A stretch of DNA of 64,000 nt from NCBI GenBank assembly GCA_964508715.1, contig CAZDUX010000002.1, positions 1-64,000 of the forward strand, in the 5' to 3' direction. Positions 17,523 through 26,408 of this stretch are shown piece after piece. The stretch is from JAKALX01 sp964508715 (GTDB lineage: Bacteria; Chloroflexota; Dehalococcoidia; Tepidiformales; Tepidiformaceae). The first letter of the stretch is position 1. Every line of letters starts with the position of its first letter. The notes beneath the pieces were generated by a model, which did not search any database, had not been told where the DNA came from, and worked only from the letters and a program-made list of their open reading frames with translations. Position numbers and translations under genes: made by a program.

Positions 17523-18692
17523 CTACAGCGATGCATACACCGCATCCACCAACGCGATGTTCCGAGGGTCGCGCCAGGAACGCCCCGCCCGGTTGCAAAC
17601 GAAGCCAAAGCCCACACCAGCATCAGGATCGGCAAATCCCAGGATGGCTCCGTTCCCGTAATGTCCGAACGCCTTCGGGCTCGGCCCCAGCGGGCGCACA
17701 CCCGGGATCGAGAGCTGGAAGCCGAGCCCGAACCGGTTCGGCCTTCCGAGAATCAGGTCTTCCCCGTCGGATTCAATCGTTCGCGCAGCCTCGATAGTCT
17801 CCGGCTGGAGCAGCCGGTAGCCATCAGCCTCACCGCCGGTTGCAAGTACGCCGAAGATCCGTGCCAGTGCCCGGGCGTTCGAATGCGGACTCGTCGACGG
17901 ATACTCTGCAGCTCTCCAGAGCCGCGAGTTCACGTCGCCGTCGGGCCTTCCCGGCGGGTTTCGATACGCCTGGATGCGGGCCAGTTCGATCCCGTCTACC
18001 GTCGCGGGATCGCGCTCGAGCCATGGCCGCTGCGACTCCTCCCCCGCCGTCGCGACATATGGCACCCATTCGGCAACCCGGTGGTCCTCCTCCGGGCCAA
18101 ATCCCACAAAGAAGTCGACTCCCAGTGGATTTGCAATCTCCTCCTGGACGAATCGGGAGATTCGCCGGCCATCAACCCGCCGGACGATTTCGCCCACCAG
18201 GAAACCGAAGGTGTTCGTGTGGTAGCCGAAAGCAGTCCCTGGTTCCCACCATGGCTCCTGCCGGGCGAGTGCCTGGCACATCGCATCCCAGTCGGTCAGG
18301 TTCAGTCCCGGCGCCAACGGTTCGCGGACGGCCGGCAGCCCCGCGCTGTGGGCGAGAAGATAACGCACCGGCAGCCGCTCTTTACCAGCCTGTGCGAACT
18401 CCGGCCAGTACTGAGCGGCTGGCGTATCGAGCCCGGCTCTCCCCTGCTCCACCAGCCGCAACAGGCAGAGCGCGGTAACTGCCTTCCCGAGTGACCACAC
18501 ATCGACAATCGTCTCGCGTGTCCAGGGTATGGTTCGTGCCGCGTCCTGCCAGCCTCCCCAGAGATCAACCACCGAAGCCCCACCGACGGAGACTGCGACA
18601 GCAGCGCCAATATCGCCGCGCTCAGCGAGGTTGCGTTCGAACTCGTCGCGGACCCGTTCGAACCCCGGTGCCACAAACCCGTCCGCCACCAC
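17523..18692 (-). CDS. Serine hydrolase of the class-C beta-lactamase/esterase family
   Basis: A 389-residue member of the beta-lactamase-related hydrolases (EstB/carboxylesterase VIII type). The S-x-x-K nucleophile motif is SLGK in VWSLGKAVTAL, the Tyr motif is YHTN in FGYHTNTFGF, and a C-terminal HYGNG occupies the KTG-like position. No signal peptide is present, so it is probably a cytoplasmic esterase and not a secreted beta-lactamase; its substrate cannot be told from sequence. Its GTG (18692) directly follows the TGA of the enoyl-CoA hydratase gene, implying one transcript. GTG 18689 is an alternative start. Confidence 0.85.
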   Translation of the reverse strand: MVADGFVAPGFERVRDEFERNLAERGDIGAAVAVSVGGASVVDLWGGWQDAARTIPWTRETIVDVWSLGKAVTALCLLRLVEQGRAGLDTPAAQYWPEFAQAGKERLPVRYLLAHSAGLPAVREPLAPGLNLTDWDAMCQALARQEPWWEPGTAFGYHTNTFGFLVGEIVRRVDGRRISRFVQEEIANPLGVDFFVGFGPEEDHRVAEWVPYVATAGEESQRPWLERDPATVDGIELARIQAYRNPPGRPDGDVNSRLWRAAEYPSTSPHSNARALARIFGVLATGGEADGYRLLQPETIEAARTIESDGEDLILGRPNRFGLGFQLSIPGVRPLGPSPKAFGHYGNGAILGFADPDAGVGFGFVCNRAGRSWRDPRNIALVDAVYASL

Positions 18693-19499
18693 TCAATATC
18701 CCTTGAACTGGGGCTCGCGCTTCTCGACAAAGGCCCGCGGGCCCTCGCGTGCGTCCTCCGTCGTCTGGGCGATGAACATCGCCATCTGGGCGTTATCGAG
18801 GTGCTCATCGAACGGGATATTCGCCGACCGGTAGACGAGCTTCTTCGAAAGCTGGACGGCTGTCGCCGGTCCCTTCGCAATCTGGCGTGCATATTCAGTG
18901 ACGCGTGGCATCAGTTCGTCTGGCTCGTAAACCGCCATGACGTAGCCGATCTCGAGCGCTTCCTGCGCCGTGATCATCCTCCCCGTCCAGATCATATCGA
19001 GAGCCCGCTGCGTGCCGACGATACGCGGCAGACTCCAGGTGCCGCCATCGCCGGGGATGAGCCCCATGCGCACATAGGTCATACCCACGCGAGCGGTGCT
19101 CGATGCAAACCGGATGTCGGCCATCGAGGCCATGTCCATCCCCGCGCCGGCGGCAGCGCCGTTGATCGCCGCGATGTAGGGCTTCTCGAGCTGGATGAGT
19201 GCCCGGGGAATCGGGTGTACCCGGTTCCGGAGGCTATGCCGCCGAATCGCCACAGTCGACTCTGTACGAAGGACCCCGCTTCCGCTCGCCTCAGCCGCAA
19301 CGTTCATTCCACTGCAGAATCCGCGACCCGCCCCGGTGATGATGACAACGCGGACATCGGGGTCCACATCGGCACGGACGATGGCATCGTGCCACTCATC
19401 GAGCATCTGGTTGTCGAAGGCGTTGAGACGCTCCGGCTTGTTCAGCGTAATCGTCGCGACGCCCTCGCTGACGGTGTACAGAATCGCTTCGTAGGCCAT
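18693..19499 (-). CDS. Enoyl-CoA hydratase/isomerase family protein
   Basis: A crotonase-fold protein, 268 residues, likely acting on acyl-CoA thioesters. Visible marks are ITLNKPERLNAFD, the oxyanion-hole segment GAGRGFCSG, and INGAAAGAGMDMA, where hydratases carry the first catalytic Glu; GLIPGDGGTW holds the second region, with Asp in place of the usual Glu, so the exact reaction (hydratase, isomerase or other) is open. ATG 19499 has GGGGAG about 6 nt upstream and a TAGAAT -10 (19536-19531). It is followed without gap by the serine hydrolase. Confidence 0.88.
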   Translation of the reverse strand: MAYEAILYTVSEGVATITLNKPERLNAFDNQMLDEWHDAIVRADVDPDVRVVIITGAGRGFCSGMNVAAEASGSGVLRTESTVAIRRHSLRNRVHPIPRALIQLEKPYIAAINGAAAGAGMDMASMADIRFASSTARVGMTYVRMGLIPGDGGTWSLPRIVGTQRALDMIWTGRMITAQEALEIGYVMAVYEPDELMPRVTEYARQIAKGPATAVQLSKKLVYRSANIPFDEHLDNAQMAMFIAQTTEDAREGPRAFVEKREPQFKGY

Positions 19500-19644
19500 G
19501 AACAGCTCCCCTGGTAGTGTGCCGCCCGATTCTACGGCAGCAACGCGAACAACGACGCCCTCCCTCAAAACGCCCGCGGCCACCCTGCCCGCGTGATGGG
19601 ACAGAGGCAGGTGATGCGACGGACGACCGGCCTGCGAAAACGGG

Positions 19645-19696
19645 CCGGGCCGGTACTCGTCACCGTGGGCCGGCCCGGGGAAGCTCGATACGGAGG
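19645..19696 (+). promoter_or_regulatory. Leader hairpin and ribosome-binding site of the hydrolase gene
   Basis: CCGGGCCGG (19645-19653) and CCGGCCCGG (19670-19678) form a perfect 9-bp GC stem with a 16-nt loop. It is followed after 13 nt by GGAGG (19692-19696), itself 6 nt before the ATG. The stem could influence translation or be a transcript end from upstream; no T run follows. Confidence 0.4.
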
Positions 19697-19702
19697 TCTG
19701 CC

Positions 19703-20356
19703 ATGGCCGCTGCTATCAATGCCGAGGTCACCATCCCCATTGCCGGGGCGCACCTGGAGGGATCGCTTACACTCCCGGCGGCAGCAAAGGGCATTGTCGT
19801 GTTTGCCCATGGAAGCGGCAGCTCCCGGTTCAGCCAGCGGAACATCTATGTCGCAGACATACTCAACGCCGGTGGCTTCGCGACTCTCCTCTTCGACCTT
19901 CTCACCGCCGATGAAGAGAAACGTGATGCAAATGATGCCTCATTTCGTTTCGATATCCCGATGCTCTCGCGCCGCCTTTGCGAAACCATCGACTGGGTCC
20001 GCGCAGATGATCGAACGCGTGATCTCCCGCTCGGCCTCTTCGGCGCCAGCACCGGCGCGGCTGCCGCGCTCAACTGTGCAGGGTTTCGCCCTGGCCTGGT
20101 GAAGGCCATCGTCTCACGCGGTGGCCGCCCCGACGTGGCTGGCCCGGCACTGGAAACCGTCATGGCACCAACACTCCTCATCGTTGGCAGCAAAGACGGG
20201 GTCGTGCTGCATCTCAATGAACAGGCGATGGCCCGGATGATCGCGCCATCCCACCTTGCGATTGTCCCCGGCGCAACCCACCTCTTCGAGGAGTCAGGCA
20301 CCCTCGACCACGCCGCACGCCTGGCCCTCGACTGGTTCCAGCAGAATCTCTCCTGA
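19703..20356 (+). CDS. Dienelactone-hydrolase-family alpha/beta hydrolase
   Basis: A 217-residue alpha/beta hydrolase of the phosphoribosyltransferase/dienelactone-hydrolase-associated type. The nucleophile elbow reads GASTGAAAA (Ser in G-x-S-x-G form), the acid is in VGSKDGVV, and the His in GATHLFEE. HGSGSSRFSQRN forms the oxyanion region. The substrate is unknown. The open frame extends 62 codons upstream, but ATG 19703 has an ideal GGAGG. It is divergent from the enoyl-CoA hydratase gene. The 203 bp downstream to uvrC hold no gene. Confidence 0.85.
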   Translation: MAAAINAEVTIPIAGAHLEGSLTLPAAAKGIVVFAHGSGSSRFSQRNIYVADILNAGGFATLLFDLLTADEEKRDANDASFRFDIPMLSRRLCETIDWVRADDRTRDLPLGLFGASTGAAAALNCAGFRPGLVKAIVSRGGRPDVAGPALETVMAPTLLIVGSKDGVVLHLNEQAMARMIAPSHLAIVPGATHLFEESGTLDHAARLALDWFQQNLS

Positions 20357-20559
20357 CCACCGGAATCTCACGATCTCCGGCTGGCCTGGCTGCACGTTCT
20401 ACCTGGTCGACAGAGAGCCACTCTCCACCTGGAGCCTTACACCGCACGCTCCCGTAACCCCGTTCGTTCGCGACCATCGGGGGATCCTCCAGGTGAACAG
20501 GGCGGCGTGCAGGTGCTAACTGCGGGCGGCTGCCGCTGCGCTACACTGGATGAGCAGCC

Positions 20560-22467
20560 ATGGCCTCCACCACCATCTCCGAGAAAATTCGCAAGCAGCT
20601 TGCGGCACTTCCCGCGCGCCCGGGTGTCTACATCATGCGGAATGCCCGCGGTGAAGTGATTTATGTCGGCAAAGCTGCCCGGCTCAAGGACCGCGTCCGC
20701 TCCTACTTCGGCTCAGCTCACGGTATGGAACCCAAGACCTTCGCGCTGAGACAGCAGATCGATGACTTCGAGTTCATCGTCGTCAACAGCCCCGGCGAGG
20801 CCCTCCTTCTCGAAGCCACTCTTATCAAGCGCCATCAGCCGTTCTTCAACATCCGTCTGAAGGATGACAAGCGCTACCCGTACCTCAAGATCGACATCCA
20901 GAATCCATGGCCGCGCGTCTTCATTACCCGCCGAATCGAAAAGGATGGTGCCCGCTACTTCGGTCCCTACGCCAGTGCTGGCTCCGTCCGCGCCACGCTT
21001 GATCTCACGAAGAAGCTCTTCCCCTGGCGCTCGTGCACGAAGGAGATCACCGGCCGCGACCCTCGTCCCTGCCTCGACTACTACATCAAGCGCTGCATCG
21101 CTCCTTGCACCGGCTACTGCACGAAGGAGGAGTACGACGAGGTTATCGAGCAGGTCATCCTCTTCCTGGAAGGTAAGTCCGACGATGTCATTCGCCGCCT
21201 CACTCGCCAGATGGAAGATGCTGCCGAGCGCATGGAGTTCGAACGCGCCGCGATGATCCGTGACCAGGTTCGGGCAATCGAGCGCACCATCGAAAAGCAG
21301 ATGGTCCACACGACGAAGAAGGAGGACCTGGACGTTTTTGGCATCGCCCGGAACGGCGACCAGGCCTGCGTCCAGGTCTTCTTCGTCCGCGGCACCCAGA
21401 TGATTGGCCGCGATACCTTTGTCCTGGAAGGTACGAGCGGCGAGCCCGACAGTACTGTCCTCGGGAGCTTCCTCCAGCAGTACTACGAGAGCGCGCAGTA
21501 CATCCCCAGGCTCGTTGTTGTTCCGGTCGAGCCGGCTGAGCGCGAAGAGCTGGAGGCGATGTTGAGTGAACGCCGCTCGGCACGTGTTGAGATTCGCCAG
21601 CCTGAGCGCGGAGAGAAGCGGCGTCTCGTGCAGATGGCCGGTGAAAACGCCCGCGAGGCGCTCGATATGATGCGTGTGAAGTGGCTGGCCGACTCTTCGA
21701 AGACCGAGCAGGCCCTCGAACAACTGCGCGAGGAACTCTCGCTTCCTGCTATTCCGCGCCGCATCGAGTGCTACGACAACTCCAATATCCAGGGTACGAA
21801 CCCCGTCTCCAGCATGGTTGTTTTCATCGATGGCAAGCCCGCAAACAACCAGTACCGCCGCTTCAAGGTGAAGACCGTTGTTGGCGCCGACGACTTCGCC
21901 ACCATGGCCGAGATAATGCGCCGCCGCTTCCGGCATGCCGCACCAGCGACCGCGGCCGAACCGGCCATTGCACCCCACGAGGACGAGAGCCCTGATACCG
22001 GCGGGCATTCACCGGCCGATGATCAGGAGTCCGATCGCTGGGACCTGCCCGACCTCGTCATCATCGACGGTGGCAAGGGCCAGCTCGGCGCGGCGGCATC
22101 GGCAATGCGGGAGATGGGTGTCCACCACATCCCAGTGGTCGGCCTCGCGAAGCGCTTCGAAGAGCTGTTCGTTCCCGATGAGGACGAGCCGATCGTCCTG
22201 CCTCGAGGGAGTGAGGCCCTCTACCTGGTCCAGCGCATCCGCGATGAGGCCCATCGCTTTGCTATCACGTTCCATCGGCAAGTTCGTGGGAAGACGGCCA
22301 TCGCCAGCGCGCTCGACTCTATCCAGGGGGTTGGGCCGAAGCGCAAGAAGGCTCTGCTCAAGAAGTTCGGGAGCGTCAAAGCCATCCGCGAAGCGAACGT
22401 CGAAGAGATCGCCAGCACCCTTGGCTTCACACGAGCACTCGCCGACCGGGTGAAGGCCGAACTCTAG
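20560..22467 (+). CDS. uvrC: Excinuclease ABC subunit C
   Basis: Makes the two incisions in nucleotide-excision repair. It has 635 residues: an N-terminal GIY-YIG nuclease (RPGVYIMRN ... VIYVGKA), a cysteine-rich segment (RPCLDYYIKRCIAPC), a UVR motif contacting UvrB, an RNase-H-like 5' nuclease domain (ECYDNSNIQGTNPV, VIIDGGKGQL) and C-terminal helix-hairpin-helix repeats. A hydrophilic insert of about 30 residues, rich in Ala/Pro/Glu/Asp, lies just before DLPDLVIIDGG. A TACACT element 12 nt before the ATG predicts a 5-6 nt leader. The stop overlaps the convergent DUF488 gene by 4 nt. Confidence 0.96.
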   Translation: MASTTISEKIRKQLAALPARPGVYIMRNARGEVIYVGKAARLKDRVRSYFGSAHGMEPKTFALRQQIDDFEFIVVNSPGEALLLEATLIKRHQPFFNIRLKDDKRYPYLKIDIQNPWPRVFITRRIEKDGARYFGPYASAGSVRATLDLTKKLFPWRSCTKEITGRDPRPCLDYYIKRCIAPCTGYCTKEEYDEVIEQVILFLEGKSDDVIRRLTRQMEDAAERMEFERAAMIRDQVRAIERTIEKQMVHTTKKEDLDVFGIARNGDQACVQVFFVRGTQMIGRDTFVLEGTSGEPDSTVLGSFLQQYYESAQYIPRLVVVPVEPAEREELEAMLSERRSARVEIRQPERGEKRRLVQMAGENAREALDMMRVKWLADSSKTEQALEQLREELSLPAIPRRIECYDNSNIQGTNPVSSMVVFIDGKPANNQYRRFKVKTVVGADDFATMAEIMRRRFRHAAPATAAEPAIAPHEDESPDTGGHSPADDQESDRWDLPDLVIIDGGKGQLGAAASAMREMGVHHIPVVGLAKRFEELFVPDEDEPIVLPRGSEALYLVQRIRDEAHRFAITFHRQVRGKTAIASALDSIQGVGPKRKKALLKKFGSVKAIREANVEEIASTLGFTRALADRVKAEL

Positions 22468-22811
22468 TGCCGCTCCTCCAACATCGCTTTCAGCACTGCT
22501 GCCTCATTTCGCTCGGTATCACGCGCGCCAAACACGAGGGTTACGACAGCATGCTCGTCCACCACCCGGGCGAGCTCCACGAACGCGGGGTTCCCCGCGA
22601 GCTCCCGGCGGTACCGCACCTGGAATTCGGGCCACCGCTCGGGAACGTGACCATACCATTTCCGAAGGTCGGTGCTTGGCCCTGCGTCCTTCAGCCAGAG
22701 GTCGAGTGCGGCTCGCTCCTTCGAAATACCCCGGGGCCACAGCCGATCGACGAGGATGCGAAAACCATCCTCATCCGATGGTGCTTCGTAGGCGCGCTTC
22801 AGGCGGATCAC
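22464..22811 (-). CDS. DUF488 family protein
   Basis: A 115-residue protein of the DUF488 family, whose members open with IRLKRAYE and contain ILVDRLWPRGISKE; the biochemical role is unknown. The GTG at 22811 gives the family start (VIRLKRAYEAP) and has TATGGT exactly 6 nt upstream (22823-22818), the leaderless spacing. An ATG at 22835 would add eight atypical residues. It is convergent with uvrC, sharing the bases CTAG. Confidence 0.88.
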   Translation of the reverse strand: MIRLKRAYEAPSDEDGFRILVDRLWPRGISKERAALDLWLKDAGPSTDLRKWYGHVPERWPEFQVRYRRELAGNPAFVELARVVDEHAVVTLVFGARDTERNEAAVLKAMLEERH

Positions 22812-22870
22812 CCATCCACCATAGCGTGGCGGCATTCACTTGCCGAGCCCGAGAGCTGGCCTGCACCAAA

Positions 22871-23113
22871 TCAGCTCCTGAAGAACTCGGCATTGATCGC
22901 AACATACCCGGCCCATCGCTCGGGGAGGTCGTACTCGGAGAAGATGGCATTCACCGGGCAGACAAGCTCGCAGGCCCGACAATCGATGCAGTTGCTGGCG
23001 TCGATGTAGAACATCGGCGCCGAGTCGCGGGTGGCGATGCACTGCGTGGGACAGACGTCGGCGCAGGTGCCGTCTTTCACATCGATGCAGGGTTCCGTAA
23101 TCACATAGGCCAT
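22871..23113 (-). CDS. 7Fe-type or 2[4Fe-4S] ferredoxin
   Basis: An 80-residue electron carrier. The first cluster is formed by cysteines in EPCIDVKDGTCADVCP and the second by CIDCRACELVCP. Spacing of the first set (C-x7-C-x3-CP) resembles seven-iron ferredoxins such as FdxA. The MAYVITEP start is the family start; the frame is open 22 codons further. TAGGAT (23127-23122) lies 8 nt before the ATG. Its redox partner is not evident from the neighbours, a GDSL hydrolase (divergent) and DUF488. Confidence 0.9.
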   Translation of the reverse strand: MAYVITEPCIDVKDGTCADVCPTQCIATRDSAPMFYIDASNCIDCRACELVCPVNAIFSEYDLPERWAGYVAINAEFFRS

Positions 23114-23193
23114 GGCGGCGCATCCTACGGCATCCGTCTCCTTGCGCGAACCACGCTGACAACCCCTACCCGTTTGCACGCTATCCTTCGTTC

Positions 23194-23790
23194 ATGCTTC
23201 GTTTTCTTGCCCTCGGCGACTCCTACACTGTCGGGGAGGGCGTGGCATCGTCCGAGTGCTGGCCGGCCCGGCTCGTCGCACTCCTTCGGGTCGAAGGATG
23301 TGATATCGGCCAACACAGGGTCATCGCCACAACGGGTTGGACCACTGACGAACTTGCCGCGGGCATCCAGGCCGCATCGCCGACCGGTCCATTCGATCTC
23401 GTTTCGTTGCTCATCGGCGTGAACGATCAGTACCGTGGCCGTTCGGTCGATGAATACCGCATCGAGTTCCGGGCGCTCCTCGAGTCGGCGATAGGGTTCG
23501 CCGGCACCCGGCCTTCACGTGTCATCGTGCTTTCGATCCCCGACTGGGGCGTCACGCCGTTTGCCGAGGGCCGCGACCGGCAGCGGGTCGCCATCGAGAT
23601 CGATGCCTTCAATGCCGCGAATCGCGACGAGGCTTTCCTGGTTGGCGCGCACTACGTGAGCGTCACTGGCGATAGCCGGGCGAATCCGGCCGATGTTGTC
23701 GGCGACGGCCTCCATCCATCGCCTGCGGCCTATGAGCGATGGGCCAGGCTCGCCCTCCCGGCTGCCCGTTTGGCTCTCAACCTTCGCTAA
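23194..23790 (+). CDS. SGNH/GDSL hydrolase
   Basis: A 198-residue lipase/esterase of the SGNH superfamily without a signal peptide. Block I is LGDSYTVGEG with the nucleophile Ser, the Gly block sits near ATTGWTTDEL, block III is LIGVNDQYRG, and block V is DGLHPSPAAY with the catalytic Asp-His. A TATCCT -10 lies exactly 6 nt before the ATG and there is no Shine-Dalgarno, so the mRNA is probably leaderless. It converges on the zinc-ribbon gene 6 nt downstream. Confidence 0.9.
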   Translation: MLRFLALGDSYTVGEGVASSECWPARLVALLRVEGCDIGQHRVIATTGWTTDELAAGIQAASPTGPFDLVSLLIGVNDQYRGRSVDEYRIEFRALLESAIGFAGTRPSRVIVLSIPDWGVTPFAEGRDRQRVAIEIDAFNAANRDEAFLVGAHYVSVTGDSRANPADVVGDGLHPSPAAYERWARLALPAARLALNLR

Positions 23791-23796
23791 GCTCGA

Positions 23797-24438
23797 CTAC
23801 CCCAGCTTCGCACCGCACTCACCGCAGAATTTGGCGCCAGGCGCCGTCTTCTTGCCGCATTCGCCACAGAATGCGGCCACGGCGATGTCCGCCGGCTTCC
23901 CGCAGGAGGGGCAGAACTTCTTGCCCAGCGTCGCCGCGCCGCATGCACTGCACTTCTGGGCAACTTCCTTGCCCTTCTCGCTCATCCGGATGTTCTCTTC
24001 GAGAAACTGGTCGTTGTTTACCTGCGTCTCGACAAACTGCGCGCGGGCACGGGTCTCAACCTCCTCGGCTACGGGCGCGCAATCCTTGCACATATTGGCC
24101 GGGCCGTTCCAGCAGACCTGTTCACAGAGCCAGTTGCCGCAGCTGCGGCACTGCTTGAAGAGTGGCTTGATCTCCGTGACTGCGGCCTGGAGGGCGTCGT
24201 CGTGCCCCTTCCCACCAACGGCCCGCTGAATGTCGTAAGCGGAGTCGGCCCCCCGCCCGAGCATGCCGCCCATGAAGTTAGAGGCCCCGCGCATCAACCC
24301 GCCCGCAACCCCGAGTTTGTTCGAGCGGTAGCTGCTCATGTAGCCATTGCCGCACCGCTCGCAGTTGAACTTGAACTGGTAACCGGTATCCGTCGAAAGG
24401 TCGTCGTAGTTCCCGGTAAATTCGATGGCGGTAGTCAA
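23797..24438 (-). CDS. Multi-zinc-ribbon protein
   Basis: About 213 residues, unknown function. The first third has a CxxC pair (NCERCGNGYMSS), the middle has QCRSCGNWLC and MCKDC, and the end carries two further zinc ribbons (CSACGAA..FCPSCGKP and FCGECGKK..FCGECGAK). Such arrays bind zinc and often mediate protein or membrane-complex contacts. Start choice: GTG 24444 is only 1 nt after GGGGAG, whereas the in-frame TTG at 24438 has 7-nt spacing and is preferred. A TAATAT element on the minus strand about 30 nt upstream could be the promoter. Confidence 0.75.
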   Translation of the reverse strand: MTTAIEFTGNYDDLSTDTGYQFKFNCERCGNGYMSSYRSNKLGVAGGLMRGASNFMGGMLGRGADSAYDIQRAVGGKGHDDALQAAVTEIKPLFKQCRSCGNWLCEQVCWNGPANMCKDCAPVAEEVETRARAQFVETQVNNDQFLEENIRMSEKGKEVAQKCSACGAATLGKKFCPSCGKPADIAVAAFCGECGKKTAPGAKFCGECGAKLG

Positions 24439-24597
24439 TCCCACACTCCCCAGGGAAATGGTCGCCCCGCATATTACCCCCGCCAGCCGACAGCCGGAGG
24501 GATTCGCGTCACATTTAGCGCCAATCTCGTTAAGGAAACATCAGGATTGTCGACGCGCGCACACCGATAGCCTACTGTTGAGGTCGGAGATCTGGGT

Positions 24598-25062
24598 ATG
24601 CCCGACAAGATGCAGCGCGAGATCGAGGAGATCCTTGCCAGGCTCGACAAGGAAAGCCCGGGCGGCGGCATGCCGAAGGCGCCGGCGAGCACGGGCGAGC
24701 GCGCACCGATCTCGCTTGCCCAGAAGCGCCGGCAGAGACACGGGCCCGTTGCCCGTGCTCGCCGCGAAGCGAACTCCCTGGCCAACCGCCTGACCCCCGC
24801 GAACCTGCTCTTCATCGGGGCCGGCGTCATGGTGGCCGGGCTCGTGGTGTCTACTGCCTGGGGGCCCGCCATCTGGGCGTCACTTGCGGGGGTTGTTCTC
24901 TTCGTTGCGGCGTTCCTCTGGTCGTTCGTACGTGCGCCACGGAGCGAAGGCGGAATGGCGGGCCCCAAGGGCGTGTATTGGCGGGACCGCTACATCGAAT
25001 ACGAGCCCGCAAATGCGAGCGCGTTGACTCGCCTCAAGCGGAAGTTCCGCCGCCAGAAGTGA
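24598..25062 (+). CDS. Small membrane protein of unknown function
   Basis: A 154-residue protein. The N-terminal 65 residues are hydrophilic and basic (MPDKMQREIEEILARL opening). Two transmembrane helices follow at about 75-95 and 98-118, then a hydrophilic tail containing GVYWRDRYIEYEP and a strongly basic end (LKRKFRRQK). GGAG is 8 nt before the ATG. The stop overlaps the GTG of the M28 peptidase gene (GTGA), suggesting coupling. No function can be assigned. Confidence 0.75.
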   Translation: MPDKMQREIEEILARLDKESPGGGMPKAPASTGERAPISLAQKRRQRHGPVARARREANSLANRLTPANLLFIGAGVMVAGLVVSTAWGPAIWASLAGVVLFVAAFLWSFVRAPRSEGGMAGPKGVYWRDRYIEYEPANASALTRLKRKFRRQK

Positions 25063-26399
25063 TTCGTTACGGGCCCGTGGTTCTGCTCTTCCTTGCCGCG
25101 CTCCTGTTTTCCGGCTGTTCTGACCGTGTGCCTGCTACTCCCCCGGGCACACCCGCGAGTGCGGCAGCGACTGCGGCTGGAAGCCCATCGGGAACCGGTA
25201 CCACGGCCAGCGGGGCACCACCCACGGCAGTCTCCAGTCCCAGCGACCACGACGGTGACCGCGCCTTCGCCTACCTGAAAGTGCTCGCAGATACCATCGG
25301 GCCGCGCGTCGCTGGCAGCCCGGGAGAGCACGCTGCCGCCGCCTACATCGCCAGCCAATTTCGAATCAACGGATACGATGTCGAGCTCATGAGCTTCAAC
25401 TACAGCGGTGACCGCTTCCAGGCGGGGACGATCGTCGTTGGAAGCACAACCTACGAAGCACAGGCCCTCGACGGGAGTGCTGCCGGTGTCGTTAGCGGTG
25501 ATGCGGTCTTCGTGGGTCTCGCCGATGCAGCCGGCATCGCGAACCAGGCCATCGGCGGCAAAGTCGCCGTCGCAGACCGGGGGAGCCTCACCTTCGCTGA
25601 AAAGTACGAACGTGTGAAGGCCGCCGGGGCCGTCGCTCTCATCATCCTGAACAACGTGCCCGGCCAACTGAATGGCCGTTCTCGCGAGGGCGGGACCATT
25701 CCAGTTCTTGGCATCAGCGGCGAGGACGCGGCCATCATCAGGGCTGCAGCGCTGGCCGGCCAGCGCTTCACCGTGACCGCGCCCGCCAACAACCACACGG
25801 CGGCAACCAATATCATCGCCCGCCCGCCGGCGGGGGCTGCGTGCAGCATCCTCGTTGGTGCGCACTACGACACCGTTCCGGACGCCCCCGGCGCAAACGA
25901 TAACGCCAGCGGTGTAGCGAATCTCCTCGAGATTGCCCGGGCAGCGGCCACCACCGGGCCCGCCAGCGGCCTCTGTTTCGCTGCCTGGAGTGCCGAGGAG
26001 TCTGGCCTCTTTGGCAGTTCGGCATTCGTCGAGGAAGCGAAGAGCGTAAACGCGCTGCCTGGCCTCTACATCAACCTCGACGTCACCGGTATCGGCACGA
26101 GCATCGAGATTATCGGTGAGTCCGAAGCGGCTGCGCGGGCCCTCGCGATCGCCGGACAGCAGTCTGTCGCGGCCCGGCGCATTCAACTTCCACCAAATAC
26201 CGGTAGCGATCACATGAGCTTCGAGGCTGCGGGTGTGCCCGTCGTCTACCTCAGCTCAGGTGAGTTCGCAACGATTCACTCCCCACAGGACGTGGCGAGC
26301 GACATCGACATCGCCGAACTCGATCGTATCGGCGACCTTGCCCTCGCCTTGATTCGCGAGCGCCTCCCGGTGGTTGCCCGGGGGCAGGGCCACTCCTAG
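25059..26399 (+). CDS. M28-family zinc aminopeptidase lipoprotein
   Basis: A secreted di-zinc exopeptidase, 446 residues. The N-terminus is a lipoprotein signal (hydrophobic run ending LLFSGC). A Ser/Thr/Pro-rich linker follows, then a protease-associated (PA) domain insertion and the M28 catalytic domain. Metal ligands are visible as AHYDTVP, PGANDNASG, SAEESGLFG (EE), NLDVTG and GSDHMSF. The GTG start overlaps the stop of the preceding membrane-protein gene; an upstream in-frame start would remove the signal from the N-terminus. It probably degrades peptides outside the cell, in line with the solute-binding lipoprotein nearby. Confidence 0.9.
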   Translation: MIRYGPVVLLFLAALLFSGCSDRVPATPPGTPASAAATAAGSPSGTGTTASGAPPTAVSSPSDHDGDRAFAYLKVLADTIGPRVAGSPGEHAAAAYIASQFRINGYDVELMSFNYSGDRFQAGTIVVGSTTYEAQALDGSAAGVVSGDAVFVGLADAAGIANQAIGGKVAVADRGSLTFAEKYERVKAAGAVALIILNNVPGQLNGRSREGGTIPVLGISGEDAAIIRAAALAGQRFTVTAPANNHTAATNIIARPPAGAACSILVGAHYDTVPDAPGANDNASGVANLLEIARAAATTGPASGLCFAAWSAEESGLFGSSAFVEEAKSVNALPGLYINLDVTGIGTSIEIIGESEAAARALAIAGQQSVAARRIQLPPNTGSDHMSFEAAGVPVVYLSSGEFATIHSPQDVASDIDIAELDRIGDLALALIRERLPVVARGQGHS

Positions 26400-26408
26400 C
26401 ATGGCGAG

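Noticed and set aside
17523..18692. Secreted class-C beta-lactamase
   Set aside because: No signal peptide, and the C-terminal KTG is replaced by an HYGNG-type segment as in esterases of the family.
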